Of a stretch of 7,712 nt of DNA, positions 1 through 6,323 are shown piece by piece (within the stretch, counting starts at the first letter, position 1; every line of letters begins with the position of its first letter). A program made the position numbers and the translations under genes. The notes below the pieces were generated by a model. The model saw only the letters and a program-made list of their open reading frames with translations, was not told the DNA's origin and searched no databases. The DNA lies in assembly GCA_016840185.1 (NCBI GenBank), contig JAEOSV010000081.1, positions 1 to 7,712 of the forward strand, in the 5' to 3' direction. The DNA is from Candidatus Hermodarchaeota archaeon (GTDB taxonomy: Archaea; Asgardarchaeota; Hermodarchaeia; Hermodarchaeales; Hermodarchaeaceae).

Positions 1-879
1 GATAATTCCCTCTGTATCAACTGCAATGAACATGACTCCTGCCATGTCAAAGTACCTCTGGGCTCGGTCTCTTTCCAGTCGTAGAATCTCTTCCCCAAGT
101 TTTCGTTCATTGATGTCAATGACGGTGATCTGGGTTGCTGGTTTTCCTTGATATTCGATCACGGAGAGGGATAGCTCAAACCATCGTTTAGTGCCATCTT
201 TCAGAGTTCCCCGCAATTCCATTGTTGAAGAAACGGGTTTGCCTTGAACGATGTTTTGCAGTTGTTCCCACGGAATATTTCGATCATCAGGGTGAATGAT
301 TTCAAAAATCTGCCAAGTTTCAAAGGCAAGAACATCTTCTTTTGTATAACCACTAATTTGAATAAACGCAGGATTTACAAAAACGACCTTACCCCCTTGG
401 ATGATGAATAACCCTTGAATAGATTGTTCAACCAACTTTTGATAAGCCACTTCGCTATGTGCTAATTCAATCTGTTTCTGTTTCAAATCAGTAATATCTT
501 TCTGAATGGAAATCGAGTATTGCATGTACCCATCTTCATCACGGATAGCATTAGCACTAAGCAGAACCCAACGTCTTTCTCCGGATTTACTTTGAATAAT
601 GAGTTCTTCATCATATATGGTGCCGTTGTCCTTCCATGACAAGAAGAGCTCTCTCGCTTTAGCCTCGCATTCAGGAGCATAGATGTGTCTAATATGCTTG
701 CCGATGAGGTCAACCCGTTTATAACCCAGTACTTGAAGAGCAGCTTTGTTAAGGTCTAAAAGAATGCCTTGGGGGGAGACCATGTAACAATATAGTGGGG
801 CATTTTCGAAAAAAAGTCGAAACCTAGGATCCTCTTCGTCCTTGTCGAGTTCCAAATCGTCCTGCTTGTGTGAAGACAT
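1..879 (-). CDS. Multi-PAS domain signalling protein, N-terminal part (C-terminus beyond left edge)
   Basis: An uninterrupted frame of 293 codons runs from ATG at 879-877 to the window edge. The protein begins MSSHKQDDLELDKDEED, with no signal peptide or membrane segment, so it is probably cytosolic. The first PAS domain spans about residues 19-133 (FFENAP, then LDLNKAALQVLGY, ending in a PAC-like RRWVLLSANAIRDEDG and SISIQKDIT). The second spans about 143-262 (LVEQSIQGLFII, FVNPAFIQISGY, IHPDDR, ITVIDINERK). A third begins at about 272 (YFDMAGVMFIAVDTEG) and is cut off. Such proteins usually sense small ligands, redox state or light and often end in a histidine kinase domain; the output domain here is not visible. 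The start is fixed: an in-frame TGA lies eight codons upstream (903-901), with no other start codon between. No good Shine-Dalgarno sequence precedes the ATG. The gene is divergent from acetyl-CoA synthetase. PAS assignment is secure; ligand and output are unknown. Confidence 0.9.
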   Translation of the reverse strand, partial: MSSHKQDDLELDKDEEDPRFRLFFENAPLYCYMVSPQGILLDLNKAALQVLGYKRVDLIGKHIRHIYAPECEAKARELFLSWKDNGTIYDEELIIQSKSGERRWVLLSANAIRDEDGYMQYSISIQKDITDLKQKQIELAHSEVAYQKLVEQSIQGLFIIQGGKVVFVNPAFIQISGYTKEDVLAFETWQIFEIIHPDDRNIPWEQLQNIVQGKPVSSTMELRGTLKDGTKRWFELSLSVIEYQGKPATQITVIDINERKLGEEILRLERDRAQRYFDMAGVMFIAVDTEGII

Positions 880-911
880 ACTCGTGCACGCAAATGTCTT
901 TCATTGTCCCC

Positions 912-925
912 AAGTCAATTGACTT
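912..925. promoter_or_regulatory. 14-bp perfect palindrome, candidate operator of the PAS gene
   Basis: AAGTCAATTGACTT is a perfect 14-bp palindrome 33 bases before the PAS gene start. It overlaps the edge of a TATA-like element on the minus strand (CTTTAAG, 929-923), placing it between TATA box and predicted transcription start. That is a typical place for a repressor to block archaeal initiation. The symmetry is seen directly; the operator role is inferred. Confidence 0.4.
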
Positions 926-932
926 AAAGAAT
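923..932 (-). promoter_or_regulatory. Candidate TATA box for the PAS gene
   Basis: On the minus strand the sequence reads TTCTTTAAG, a moderate match to an archaeal TATA box. Initiation about 25 bases downstream would fall near 900 and give a leader of roughly 20 bases. An alternative is the nearly symmetric TTTTAAATA box at 1020-1028 read backwards, which would give a leader of over 100 bases carrying three stem-loops. Confidence 0.35.
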
Positions 933-942
933 CTGTGCTGGA

Positions 943-993
943 AAACAGTACATATCTGTTTCGGGGTTTAGCGAAACCCATGCAGAAAACTGC
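943..993. other. Three consecutive short stem-loops in the divergent intergenic region
   Basis: Three perfect inverted repeats follow one another with two-base gaps: AAACAG-N7-CTGTTT (943-961), GGGTTT-AGCG-AAACCC (964-979) and GCAG-AAAA-CTGC (982-993). They lie between the start of the PAS gene and the TATA box of acetyl-CoA synthetase. They could be protein-binding dyads, or form a structured leader or small RNA if transcribed. The dyads are seen directly; no function can be assigned. Confidence 0.4.
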
Positions 994-1019
994 GTGAATC
1001 ACACCTAAATCTCCCAAAG

Positions 1020-1028
1020 TTTTAAATA
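1020..1028 (+). promoter_or_regulatory. TATA box for acetyl-CoA synthetase
   Basis: TTTTAAATA is preceded by CCCAAAG, an A-rich BRE-like stretch, and is a good archaeal core promoter. Transcription would start near 1050-1055, leaving a leader of about 95 bases before the TTG start. The element is nearly symmetric (TATTTAAAA on the other strand), so it could also serve leftward transcription, although the BRE favours rightward. Confidence 0.55.
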
Positions 1029-1044
1029 GCGCTTTCCGTGACCG

Positions 1045-1054
1045 GAACGCGTTC
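1045..1054. promoter_or_regulatory. 10-bp palindrome at the predicted acs transcription start
   Basis: GAACGCGTTC is a perfect 10-bp palindrome at the spot where transcription from the TTTTAAATA box should begin. A GGAACGC sequence overlapping it (1044-1050) recurs at 1087-1093. It may be an operator for a dimeric regulator, but a palindrome this short can arise by chance. Confidence 0.25.
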
Positions 1055-1116
1055 TCCTCCCACGGACGCGAGTCCATAATTCTGAGGGAACGCAGATCTG
1101 AACCCCTGAAAGCAGT

Positions 1117-1147
1117 ATGCTTGCTAGCACACACCGGTGACAAGCAT
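1117..1147 (+). promoter_or_regulatory. Start-codon-proximal inverted repeat enclosing the acs ribosome-binding site
   Basis: ATGCTTG (1117-1123) is the exact reverse complement of CAAGCAT (1141-1147). The helix would hold the Shine-Dalgarno GGTGA (1136-1140) in its loop and pair the first base of the TTG start codon. A smaller competing hairpin, AGCA-GTA-TGCT (1111-1121), uses part of the same left arm, so the two folds exclude each other. This arrangement would suit translational control, but no known riboswitch class is recognised. Confidence 0.3.
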
Positions 1148-3111
1148 TGAGTAAAATTGAGATTACATCAACTGAAGCCCGGAAATTCCCTCCTTCAAAG
1201 GCCTTTAGCAAACAAGCCTACATTAAAAACATGGAAGAACTGGGAAAAATCTATCAGGAATCCATAAAGGATCCCCAAGCCTTCTGGGCAAAACAAGCAG
1301 AAAACCTTGTTTGGTTCGAAAAGTGGCCCGGTCCAGTCCACACCTGGGACCCAATCGAAGCACGGCACACCTGGTTCCAAGGCGGAAAACTCAACGCTAC
1401 CTACAACTGCCTGGACCGACATTTGAAAACCGAACGCAAGGATAAAATTGCGATTATCTGGGAAGGTGACGACCCTAACCAAAACAAAACCTTCACCTTC
1501 CAACAGCTCCATGAAGAGGTTAGCAAATTTGCCAACGTCCTCAAAAAATTGGGCTACAAGAAAGGCGACCGCCTAGCTCTCTACATGCCTATGATTCCTG
1601 AGTTAGCCATTGCCATGCTTGCTTGTGCCCGGTTAGGCATCGTTCACAGCATCGTCTTTGGCGGCTTTAGTGCGGATAGCCTAAAGGACCGAATCATCGA
1701 CGCTGATTGTATTGGGCTTATCACAAGTGATGGCAGTTACCGTGGCGGTAAAACCATTCCACTGAAGATCAACGCCGATGCCGCTCTCAAGAATTGCCCG
1801 AACGTAAAATACAGCATCATCGTCAAGCGAACCGGCATCGATGTTGAAATGAAAGGTAAACGTGACTTCTGGTGGCATGAACTCATGGAAGACCCTGACG
1901 TCCAAGGTGAATGTCCTGCAGAACCTATGGATGCCGAAGATCCCCTGTTCATCCTCTACACCAGCGGTTCTACCGGGAAACCCAAGGGTGTCCTCCATAC
2001 CACAGGTGGATATCTCACCTATACCATGACCACTTTCAAGTATGTTTTCGACTATCACGAAGACAATATCTACTGGTGCACAGCGGACATCGGATGGATT
2101 ACCGGACATAGTTATATCGTCTATGGTCCCCTTGCCGCAGGTGCTACCACCGTCATGTTTGAAGGCGTCCCAACCTACCCTGAACCCGATCGCTTCTGGG
2201 CCATCGTCGAAAAATACAAGATTAACCAATTCTACACCGCGCCCACCGCTATTCGTGCCATCATGCGACACGGCGACGAATGGGTTACCAAACACGATCT
2301 CAGCAGTCTCAAGCTCCTCGGAACGGTCGGTGAACCCATTAACCCCGAAGCTTGGCTCTGGTACTACAAGGTGGTTGGCAAAGAAAAATCACCCATCGTT
2401 GACACCTACTGGCAAACCGAAACTGGAGGCGTCATCATCACCCCAATCCCTGGGGCCGTTGACTTGAAACCGGGCTCCTGCACACTCCCTTTCCCGGGTA
2501 TCGAAGCCATGATCGTCGATGAATCCGGACAAGAAGTGGGCACCAACGAAGGTGGTTACCTTGTCATCACGAAACCCTGGCCAGGACTCATGCGCACAGT
2601 CTATGGTGACCATCAACGATTTATCGACACCTACTTCAAAACCTTCCCACCCTACTACATGACTGGTGATGGTGCACGTAAAGACGAAGACGGCTACTTC
2701 TGGGTAGTCGGACGCATCGATGATGTTGTTAACGTATCAGGTCACCGTATGGGAACGGCGGAAATCGAATCCGCTCTTGTATCACATCAAACCGTCGCTG
2801 AAGCCGCCGTAGTGGGCTTCCCACACGACATCAAAGGTCAAGCACTGTACTGCTTCGTAACGCTCAAAATGGGTCACGAAAAAACCGAGGACCTCCGTCA
2901 AGATTTACGTAAGCATGTCCGCAAAGAAATCGGTCCAATTGCCACGCCAGATAAAATCCAATTCGCTGATGCACTACCAAAAACACGCAGTGGCAAGATT
3001 ATGCGGCGTATCTTGAAGAAAATTGCTGCAGGCGAGACCAAAGACTTGGGTGACACCTCCACCCTTGCTGATCCGTCAGTGGTACAGAAATTAATCAAAG
3101 AACGCGTTTAA
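1147..3111 (+). CDS. acs: Acetyl-CoA synthetase (AMP-forming)
   Basis: It activates acetate with ATP to acetyl-AMP and then to acetyl-CoA, releasing AMP and pyrophosphate, in the cytosol. The 654-residue length matches the Acs family (about 650). In order: N-terminal Acs domain ([10 protein letters not shown] at 38-47), phosphate-binding loop [11 protein letters not shown] (271-281), GWITGHSY (316-323), [10 protein letters not shown] (394-403), YWQTETGG (421-428), YMTGD (504-508), [14 protein letters not shown] (521-534) and [11 protein letters not shown] (611-621). Against the Salmonella enzyme the key residues sit at a constant offset of 8: acetate-pocket Ile318, Thr319, Val394 and Trp422, nucleotide-binding Asp508, Arg523 and Arg534, and adenylation lysine Lys617. 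Trp422 limits the pocket to small acyl groups, so acetate is the likely substrate. The start is TTG: an in-frame TGA lies at 1138-1140 and GGTGA sits six bases before the TTG. ATG at 1231 (residue 29) is a weaker alternative. Lys617 is the site usually silenced by acetylation in bacterial homologues. Confidence 0.96.
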   Translation: MSKIEITSTEARKFPPSKAFSKQAYIKNMEELGKIYQESIKDPQAFWAKQAENLVWFEKWPGPVHTWDPIEARHTWFQGGKLNATYNCLDRHLKTERKDKIAIIWEGDDPNQNKTFTFQQLHEEVSKFANVLKKLGYKKGDRLALYMPMIPELAIAMLACARLGIVHSIVFGGFSADSLKDRIIDADCIGLITSDGSYRGGKTIPLKINADAALKNCPNVKYSIIVKRTGIDVEMKGKRDFWWHELMEDPDVQGECPAEPMDAEDPLFILYTSGSTGKPKGVLHTTGGYLTYTMTTFKYVFDYHEDNIYWCTADIGWITGHSYIVYGPLAAGATTVMFEGVPTYPEPDRFWAIVEKYKINQFYTAPTAIRAIMRHGDEWVTKHDLSSLKLLGTVGEPINPEAWLWYYKVVGKEKSPIVDTYWQTETGGVIITPIPGAVDLKPGSCTLPFPGIEAMIVDESGQEVGTNEGGYLVITKPWPGLMRTVYGDHQRFIDTYFKTFPPYYMTGDGARKDEDGYFWVVGRIDDVVNVSGHRMGTAEIESALVSHQTVAEAAVVGFPHDIKGQALYCFVTLKMGHEKTEDLRQDLRKHVRKEIGPIATPDKIQFADALPKTRSGKIMRRILKKIAAGETKDLGDTSTLADPSVVQKLIKERV

Positions 3112-3128
3112 GAATAATAAACCGTTCT

Positions 3129-3164
3129 GGGAGGCTTTCTTGTCTCCCACTTCTCTTTCTTTTT
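3129..3164 (+). terminator. Hairpin plus T-rich terminator after acs
   Basis: GGGAG (3129-3133) and CTCCC (3144-3148) form a 5-bp stem with a 10-base loop, followed by a T-rich pyrimidine tract ending in five T (3151-3164). It begins 18 bases after the acs stop codon. A second run of seven T follows at 3182-3188 and may serve as backup. Confidence 0.6.
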
Positions 3165-3212
3165 CCACCTTCTGAAATAGGTTTTTTTCCGAACCTGCCG
3201 GTTACTAAGGAG

Positions 3213-3218
3213 TTAAAG
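3213..3218 (+). promoter_or_regulatory. Weak candidate TATA box for the DUF362 gene
   Basis: TTAAAG in the context GGAGTTAAAGC would give a start near 3240 and a leader of about 35 bases. GTTATATC at 3238-3245 is an alternative, but it is so close that the start would fall inside the ribosome-binding site. Neither is a strong match. Confidence 0.3.
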
Positions 3219-3275
3219 CTATTTCCAACGGAATTCAGTTATATCTGCTGTTTCAAGGCATTGGTGGCGTAGCTC

Positions 3276-4988
3276 TTGCTGGTAGAGGAAAAGGAAACCA
3301 AGCTTGAATCCGAACTTACTGGCGAGTTCTTTCTTTCGGTTTTACGAAGTCAGGCAGTTCTATGGCTGTTATCAGTCAATGAGTGGGGAAAGAAACAGAA
3401 AAAGTTCACTCAATCCAGTGCTTTAATGATTGGTGCAGCAAGTCTGATTTGGTTTTTATTTCGCACGGGAACGAAACCAACACGAGTCGCTTATCCCTGC
3501 CAGCGTGCAGCGGTAAACAATGTGTCCGTATCAGTACATGCATTGCTTCCTGTCACCTTCACAACTCTTCTCGCAGGATTTTCATTACGATCAATCAAGA
3601 TATCGGTAGCAGGACTCAAGTCAGGATTGAAGCGCTATTGGAAACCCATTGTTGCACTCCTCATCATCATACCCACCGCTGGTTTTGGAATCGCCTTTCT
3701 CCTCAATAGTCAACAACCACTACTCCTTGACGGTGATGTGGAATTAACGCTCTCAGGGCAAACCGCAACCTCATCTCCCGCATCCGACATCTTTGTACTC
3801 CGAGGTCGAACATTCGCCCATATCACCAATCTAATCAATCTCATGGGCTCCCAAGGTCTTCTCTTTTTCCAGTCAACAACCCCTGGAATTAATCAAGGAC
3901 CATCAGGCCTCATCGCCAGTAATGATGTTGTTCTAATCAAAATCAACAGCCAATGGGATGAACGAGGTGGTACAAACACCGATCTCTTACGGGAGATCAT
4001 TCAAACCTTGCTCAACCATCCGGATGGGTTTTCGGGTGAAATTGTCGTAGCTGACAACGGGCAAGGATTTGGCAGTCTTGACTGGGAGGAAAACAATGCT
4101 GAAGACCACAGCCAATCCGTCCGAGACGTCGTAAGAAGCTTCTCAACGCTCTATCCTGTTAACATGTTTGATTGGCAAACGATACGGGGAACTGAAGTAG
4201 ACGAATATTCCGACGGGGATATGGATGATGGATATATCCTCTATGATGTCGCAGACTCCGATACAGGCGTCTATGTATCTTATCCGAAGTTCCAAACAAC
4301 TGATGGCACTTATCTCAGCTTCAAATATGGTATCTGGACGGGAAGCGGTTATGAGAATCGACTCAAAGTGATTAACCTGCCCATTCTCAAATCCCATTCA
4401 AATTATGGTGTCACTGGGGCAACGAAACATTACATGGGTGTGGAATCCGAAGGGTCAGCCAACCCTGGGGGACTAGCCAATGGTCATTGGCGCATTGCAA
4501 CAGGGGGAATGGGAACATTACTTGCTGAGACACGCTACCCTGTACTCAATATCCTTGAAGCCCTTTGGGTAAACGCTAATCCTGCCCCCTCATTTCATTG
4601 CGGGCCATCTACAGATTATGAACAAGCAACAAGAGTCAATGTTATAATGGCAAGTACTGATCCGATTGCATTAGATTATTGGGCAGCAAAACATGTTCTC
4701 ATGCAGACAGCGGATCTGACGGGGTGGACCGATACTCATACTATTGATCCTGATAATACTCAACGTAGTGGTTTGACTGAGGCTTTTGGAGTGTGGCTCC
4801 GACTCACTGAAACCGAACTTATTCAGAACGGATACACCGTCACCTGTGATGAAAACCGGATGAATGTCTACATCTCTCAACCTCTCTCACTTCCTATCGA
4901 TATTCCGACATTCTCCGAAGTATTTACCGAAACCAATACTGTGTCAATCGAAACCCGAAGAATACTCTTTACCGTGGAATCATTCTAA
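3276..4988 (+). CDS. Membrane-anchored DUF362 domain protein
   Basis: This 570-residue protein has a conserved domain of unknown biochemical function. A basic stretch (KKQKK, 39-43) precedes the first hydrophobic segment at about 46-63. Others lie at about 86-104 and 124-143, with a strongly basic loop between them (105-123). By the positive-inside rule, the loop with PTRVAYPCQRAA (68-79) and the whole C-terminal domain face outward. The DUF362 domain covers about 205-520: VVLIKINSQWDERGG (218-232), GEIVVADNGQGFG (254-266), and NLPILKSHSNYGVTGATKHYMG (367-388), the family's most typical block. Only three cysteines are present (75, 442, 524), so the iron-sulphur motif of some DUF362 proteins is absent. 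An acidic stretch (308-329) could bind a metal, which is a guess. The start is TTG; TAG lies in frame two codons upstream and GGTGG eight bases before. No partner gene is evident; function is unknown. Confidence 0.85.
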   Translation: MLVEEKETKLESELTGEFFLSVLRSQAVLWLLSVNEWGKKQKKFTQSSALMIGAASLIWFLFRTGTKPTRVAYPCQRAAVNNVSVSVHALLPVTFTTLLAGFSLRSIKISVAGLKSGLKRYWKPIVALLIIIPTAGFGIAFLLNSQQPLLLDGDVELTLSGQTATSSPASDIFVLRGRTFAHITNLINLMGSQGLLFFQSTTPGINQGPSGLIASNDVVLIKINSQWDERGGTNTDLLREIIQTLLNHPDGFSGEIVVADNGQGFGSLDWEENNAEDHSQSVRDVVRSFSTLYPVNMFDWQTIRGTEVDEYSDGDMDDGYILYDVADSDTGVYVSYPKFQTTDGTYLSFKYGIWTGSGYENRLKVINLPILKSHSNYGVTGATKHYMGVESEGSANPGGLANGHWRIATGGMGTLLAETRYPVLNILEALWVNANPAPSFHCGPSTDYEQATRVNVIMASTDPIALDYWAAKHVLMQTADLTGWTDTHTIDPDNTQRSGLTEAFGVWLRLTETELIQNGYTVTCDENRMNVYISQPLSLPIDIPTFSEVFTETNTVSIETRRILFTVESF

Positions 4989-5036
4989 ATCGGGTACAAA
5001 TTCTGCCTGTTGAATCTGAATCGTTTGTGTGCGTAA

Positions 5037-5044
5037 TTTATATG
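5037..5044 (+). promoter_or_regulatory. TATA box for the first small membrane protein
   Basis: TTTATATG lies 37-44 bases before the TTG start, placing transcription initiation near 5065-5070. The leader would be very short, just enough to include the GGTG ribosome-binding site. The good TATA match and spacing show that this gene can be transcribed separately from the DUF362 gene. Confidence 0.5.
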
Positions 5045-5080
5045 TAAGAACGGTTACTGGAAGCGCTAAGGTGTACCATC

Positions 5081-5416
5081 TTGTCAGATGAAACAGCTTC
5101 AACATTAATTCTAATAGGTGCAATTCTTCAACTCCTGATGTCCATTATGTTAATGGTTCTCGGAGGATTTGGATTTATCATTCCTATTCTCTTCGGAGCG
5201 ACCTTAGATTTTTGGCTTTTAATTCCTGGATTCTTTTTCATCGGAGGTATTATCAGCCTAATCTTTGCTATCCTCTGGTTTGGCTGGCGAAGTGATCCCG
5301 GCGCAAACAAGACTGCCCTAATAATCACCGGAATTCTTGGACTGATTTTTGGTGGTTTCCTTGCCGGACTCCTTGTCCTAATAGGTGGGGCCATCGCAGG
5401 CGGAGATTCTGCATAG
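5081..5416 (+). CDS. Small multi-pass membrane protein (DUF4064-like), paralogue of the next gene
   Basis: This 111-residue, very hydrophobic protein has about four membrane segments, near residues 8-25, 28-42, 46-68 and 79-106. A short basic loop, WRSDPGANKT (69-78), lies before the last. The pattern of short N-terminus, ILIGAILQ, FAILWFGWR and TGILGLIFGGFLAGLL resembles DUF4064-type proteins common in archaea; the family call is from memory of the pattern. No catalytic residues are visible. The start is TTG, with GGTGT (5070-5074) six bases before it. The next gene encodes an obvious paralogue: both open with an acidic stretch and share LVGAILQ/LIGAILQ, AILWxxWR and TGILGLxFxGFxxGLLVxI. A strong terminator follows, so the gene is probably transcribed alone. 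Function is unknown. Confidence 0.8.
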   Translation: MSDETASTLILIGAILQLLMSIMLMVLGGFGFIIPILFGATLDFWLLIPGFFFIGGIISLIFAILWFGWRSDPGANKTALIITGILGLIFGGFLAGLLVLIGGAIAGGDSA

Positions 5417-5418
5417 CT

Positions 5419-5462
5419 GGGTCCTTTGGCTCGACTCCAAAGACCCTCCCCTCTCTTTTTTT
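5419..5462 (+). terminator. Strong hairpin terminator with T7 tract
   Basis: GGGT (5419-5422) pairs with ACCC (5443-5446), and CTTTGG (5424-5429) with CCAAAG (5437-5442), leaving one bulged C and a 7-base loop. A pyrimidine tract ending in seven T (5456-5462) follows. It starts just after the stop codon of the first small membrane protein and separates it from its paralogue. Confidence 0.75.
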
Positions 5463-5545
5463 CCAAATTACTTTCATATTAGAAGTATCGGGTTTAGAAA
5501 AGAATTTGTCTCATCGAATCTTAACGACAAACTCACTAAAACCGC

Positions 5546-5552
5546 TTAAATA
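5546..5552 (+). promoter_or_regulatory. TATA box for the second small membrane protein
   Basis: TTAAATA is preceded by an A-rich stretch (CTAAAACCGC) that could be a BRE. It lies 41-47 bases before the ATG, so initiation near 5573-5578 would leave a leader of about 15-20 bases containing the GGAAGG ribosome-binding site. Confidence 0.55.
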
Positions 5553-5592
5553 GTCAAACCACTATAATCACTCAATTGGAAGGGCTATCACA

Positions 5593-5949
5593 ATGACAGA
5601 AGAAGGAACCGTTCGAACACTGGTTCTGGTTGGTGCAATCCTCCAATTCATTTTCATCATCTACTATCTCTACCTCGTACTCTTTTGGATACCAAACCTT
5701 CTCCCACTCATCTTGCCACCTGAAATTGCTTGGATGATACCGTTCCTCATGACCATATATTATGTCATATTCGGGGTATTCATCATCATCGGTATTATTC
5801 TAGCAATCCTCTGGTTAATCTGGCGAAAGACCCCACTAGCTCATCGAACCGGACTCATAGTTACAGGCATTCTCGGTCTGCTTTTTGCAGGCTTCATACC
5901 CGGACTATTAGTAATGATTGCAGGAATTGTTGCACCAAAAGAATTGTAA
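5593..5949 (+). CDS. Small multi-pass membrane protein (DUF4064-like), second paralogue
   Basis: This 118-residue protein has roughly four membrane segments, near 9-32, 34-52, 54-77 and 86-112. A short basic loop, WRKTPLAHRT (77-86), lies before the last segment. It is homologous along its whole length to the gene just upstream. The most similar parts are the N-terminus (TLVLVGAILQ against TLILIGAILQ) and the last third (TGILGLLFAGFIPGLLVMI against TGILGLIFGGFLAGLLVLI). The middle segments have diverged and differ by about seven residues in length. The start is ATG, with GGAAGG (5578-5583) nine bases before it. The gene has its own TATA box and follows a terminator, so the paralogues may be differently regulated. 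It converges with the winged-helix gene, 53 bases apart. No enzymatic motif is seen; function is unknown. Confidence 0.82.
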   Translation: MTEEGTVRTLVLVGAILQFIFIIYYLYLVLFWIPNLLPLILPPEIAWMIPFLMTIYYVIFGVFIIIGIILAILWLIWRKTPLAHRTGLIVTGILGLLFAGFIPGLLVMIAGIVAPKEL

Positions 5950-5979
5950 ACAAATGTTATGAACTGTTGGAGTAGACTG

Positions 5980-6000
5980 CTTTCTCTAAAACAAACATAT
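5980..6000 (-). terminator. Weak T-rich terminator for the winged-helix operon
   Basis: On the minus strand, just after the winged-helix stop codon, the sequence reads ATATGTTTGTTTTAGAG, a T-rich stretch without a clear stem. Archaeal termination can rely on T-tracts alone, so this may end the leftward operon in the 53-base convergent gap. Confidence 0.25.
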
Positions 6001-6002
6001 TG

Positions 6003-6323
6003 CTATTTTTCGTCTAAACCTTCAAACATGTGACGCATCTGGCGCTGATACTTCTCAAACGCTTTACGGCCTTTGTCTGTTAGCTGTAAAAGTGAATGAG
6101 GTTTTCGATCAATGAATTTCTTGATTATCTCAACAAAACCTGCGTTCTCTAGCTTAGTAATATGAGAAGATAGGTTCCCCCAAGTTAAACCAGTTTGTTG
6201 TTTTAGAAACAAATAATCTGCTTTCTCCAAAACGAAAAGGTGTGACATAATAATAAGCCGGGCGGGTTCATGAATAACTCGGTCGATGGTATCAATGAGT
6301 GGAAATCTGGTTTCTTCAGACAA
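6003..6323 (-). CDS. Winged-helix DNA-binding regulator (MarR/ArsR-like, PF13601-type)
   Basis: From TTG at 6323 this is a 106-residue DNA-binding protein. An N-terminal helix (IDRVIHEPARLIIMSHLF, 13-30) is followed by a helix-turn-helix with recognition segment GLTWGNLSSHITKLENAGFVEI (45-66). A wing (KKFIDRKPHSLLQLTDKG, 68-85) and a C-terminal helix (RKAFEKYQRQMRHMF) complete it. The combination IHEPARL, GNLSSHxxKLExAGFVEI and RKP...LTxxGRKAF is characteristic of the PF13601 winged-helix group, which usually acts as dimers on operators near the own promoter. An ATG at 6389 would add 22 residues inside the upstream gene that do not resemble the family; the TTG, with GAGGTGGAGG directly before it, gives the usual length and an 8-base overlap with the upstream stop. 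It is probably translationally coupled to the membrane protein. The repeat-bearing promoter upstream of both genes is the obvious candidate target. Confidence 0.88.
   Translation of the reverse strand: MSEETRFPLIDTIDRVIHEPARLIIMSHLFVLEKADYLFLKQQTGLTWGNLSSHITKLENAGFVEIIKKFIDRKPHSLLQLTDKGRKAFEKYQRQMRHMFEGLDEK

Noticed and set aside
483..713. 76-codon minus-strand frame inside the PAS gene
   Set aside because: It is out of frame with two clear PAS domains on the same strand and has no recognisable product.
901..1211. Short minus-strand open frames in the divergent intergenic region and over the acs start
   Set aside because: The translations show no domain, composition or ribosome-binding site expected of a gene, and they cross the regulatory dyads and the acs N-terminus.
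1681..2295. 204-codon open frame on the minus strand inside acetyl-CoA synthetase
   Set aside because: It lies wholly within a strongly conserved gene; the translation has no recognisable domain and reads like an antisense shadow of C-rich codon use.
2042..2616. Further shadow frames within acs on both strands
   Set aside because: They overlap conserved adenylation motifs of acs and have no independent support.
3383..3709. 108-codon plus-strand frame overlapping the DUF362 gene
   Set aside because: It is an alternative frame across the membrane segments and the conserved PTRVAYPCQRAA loop, with no ribosome-binding site or recognisable content.
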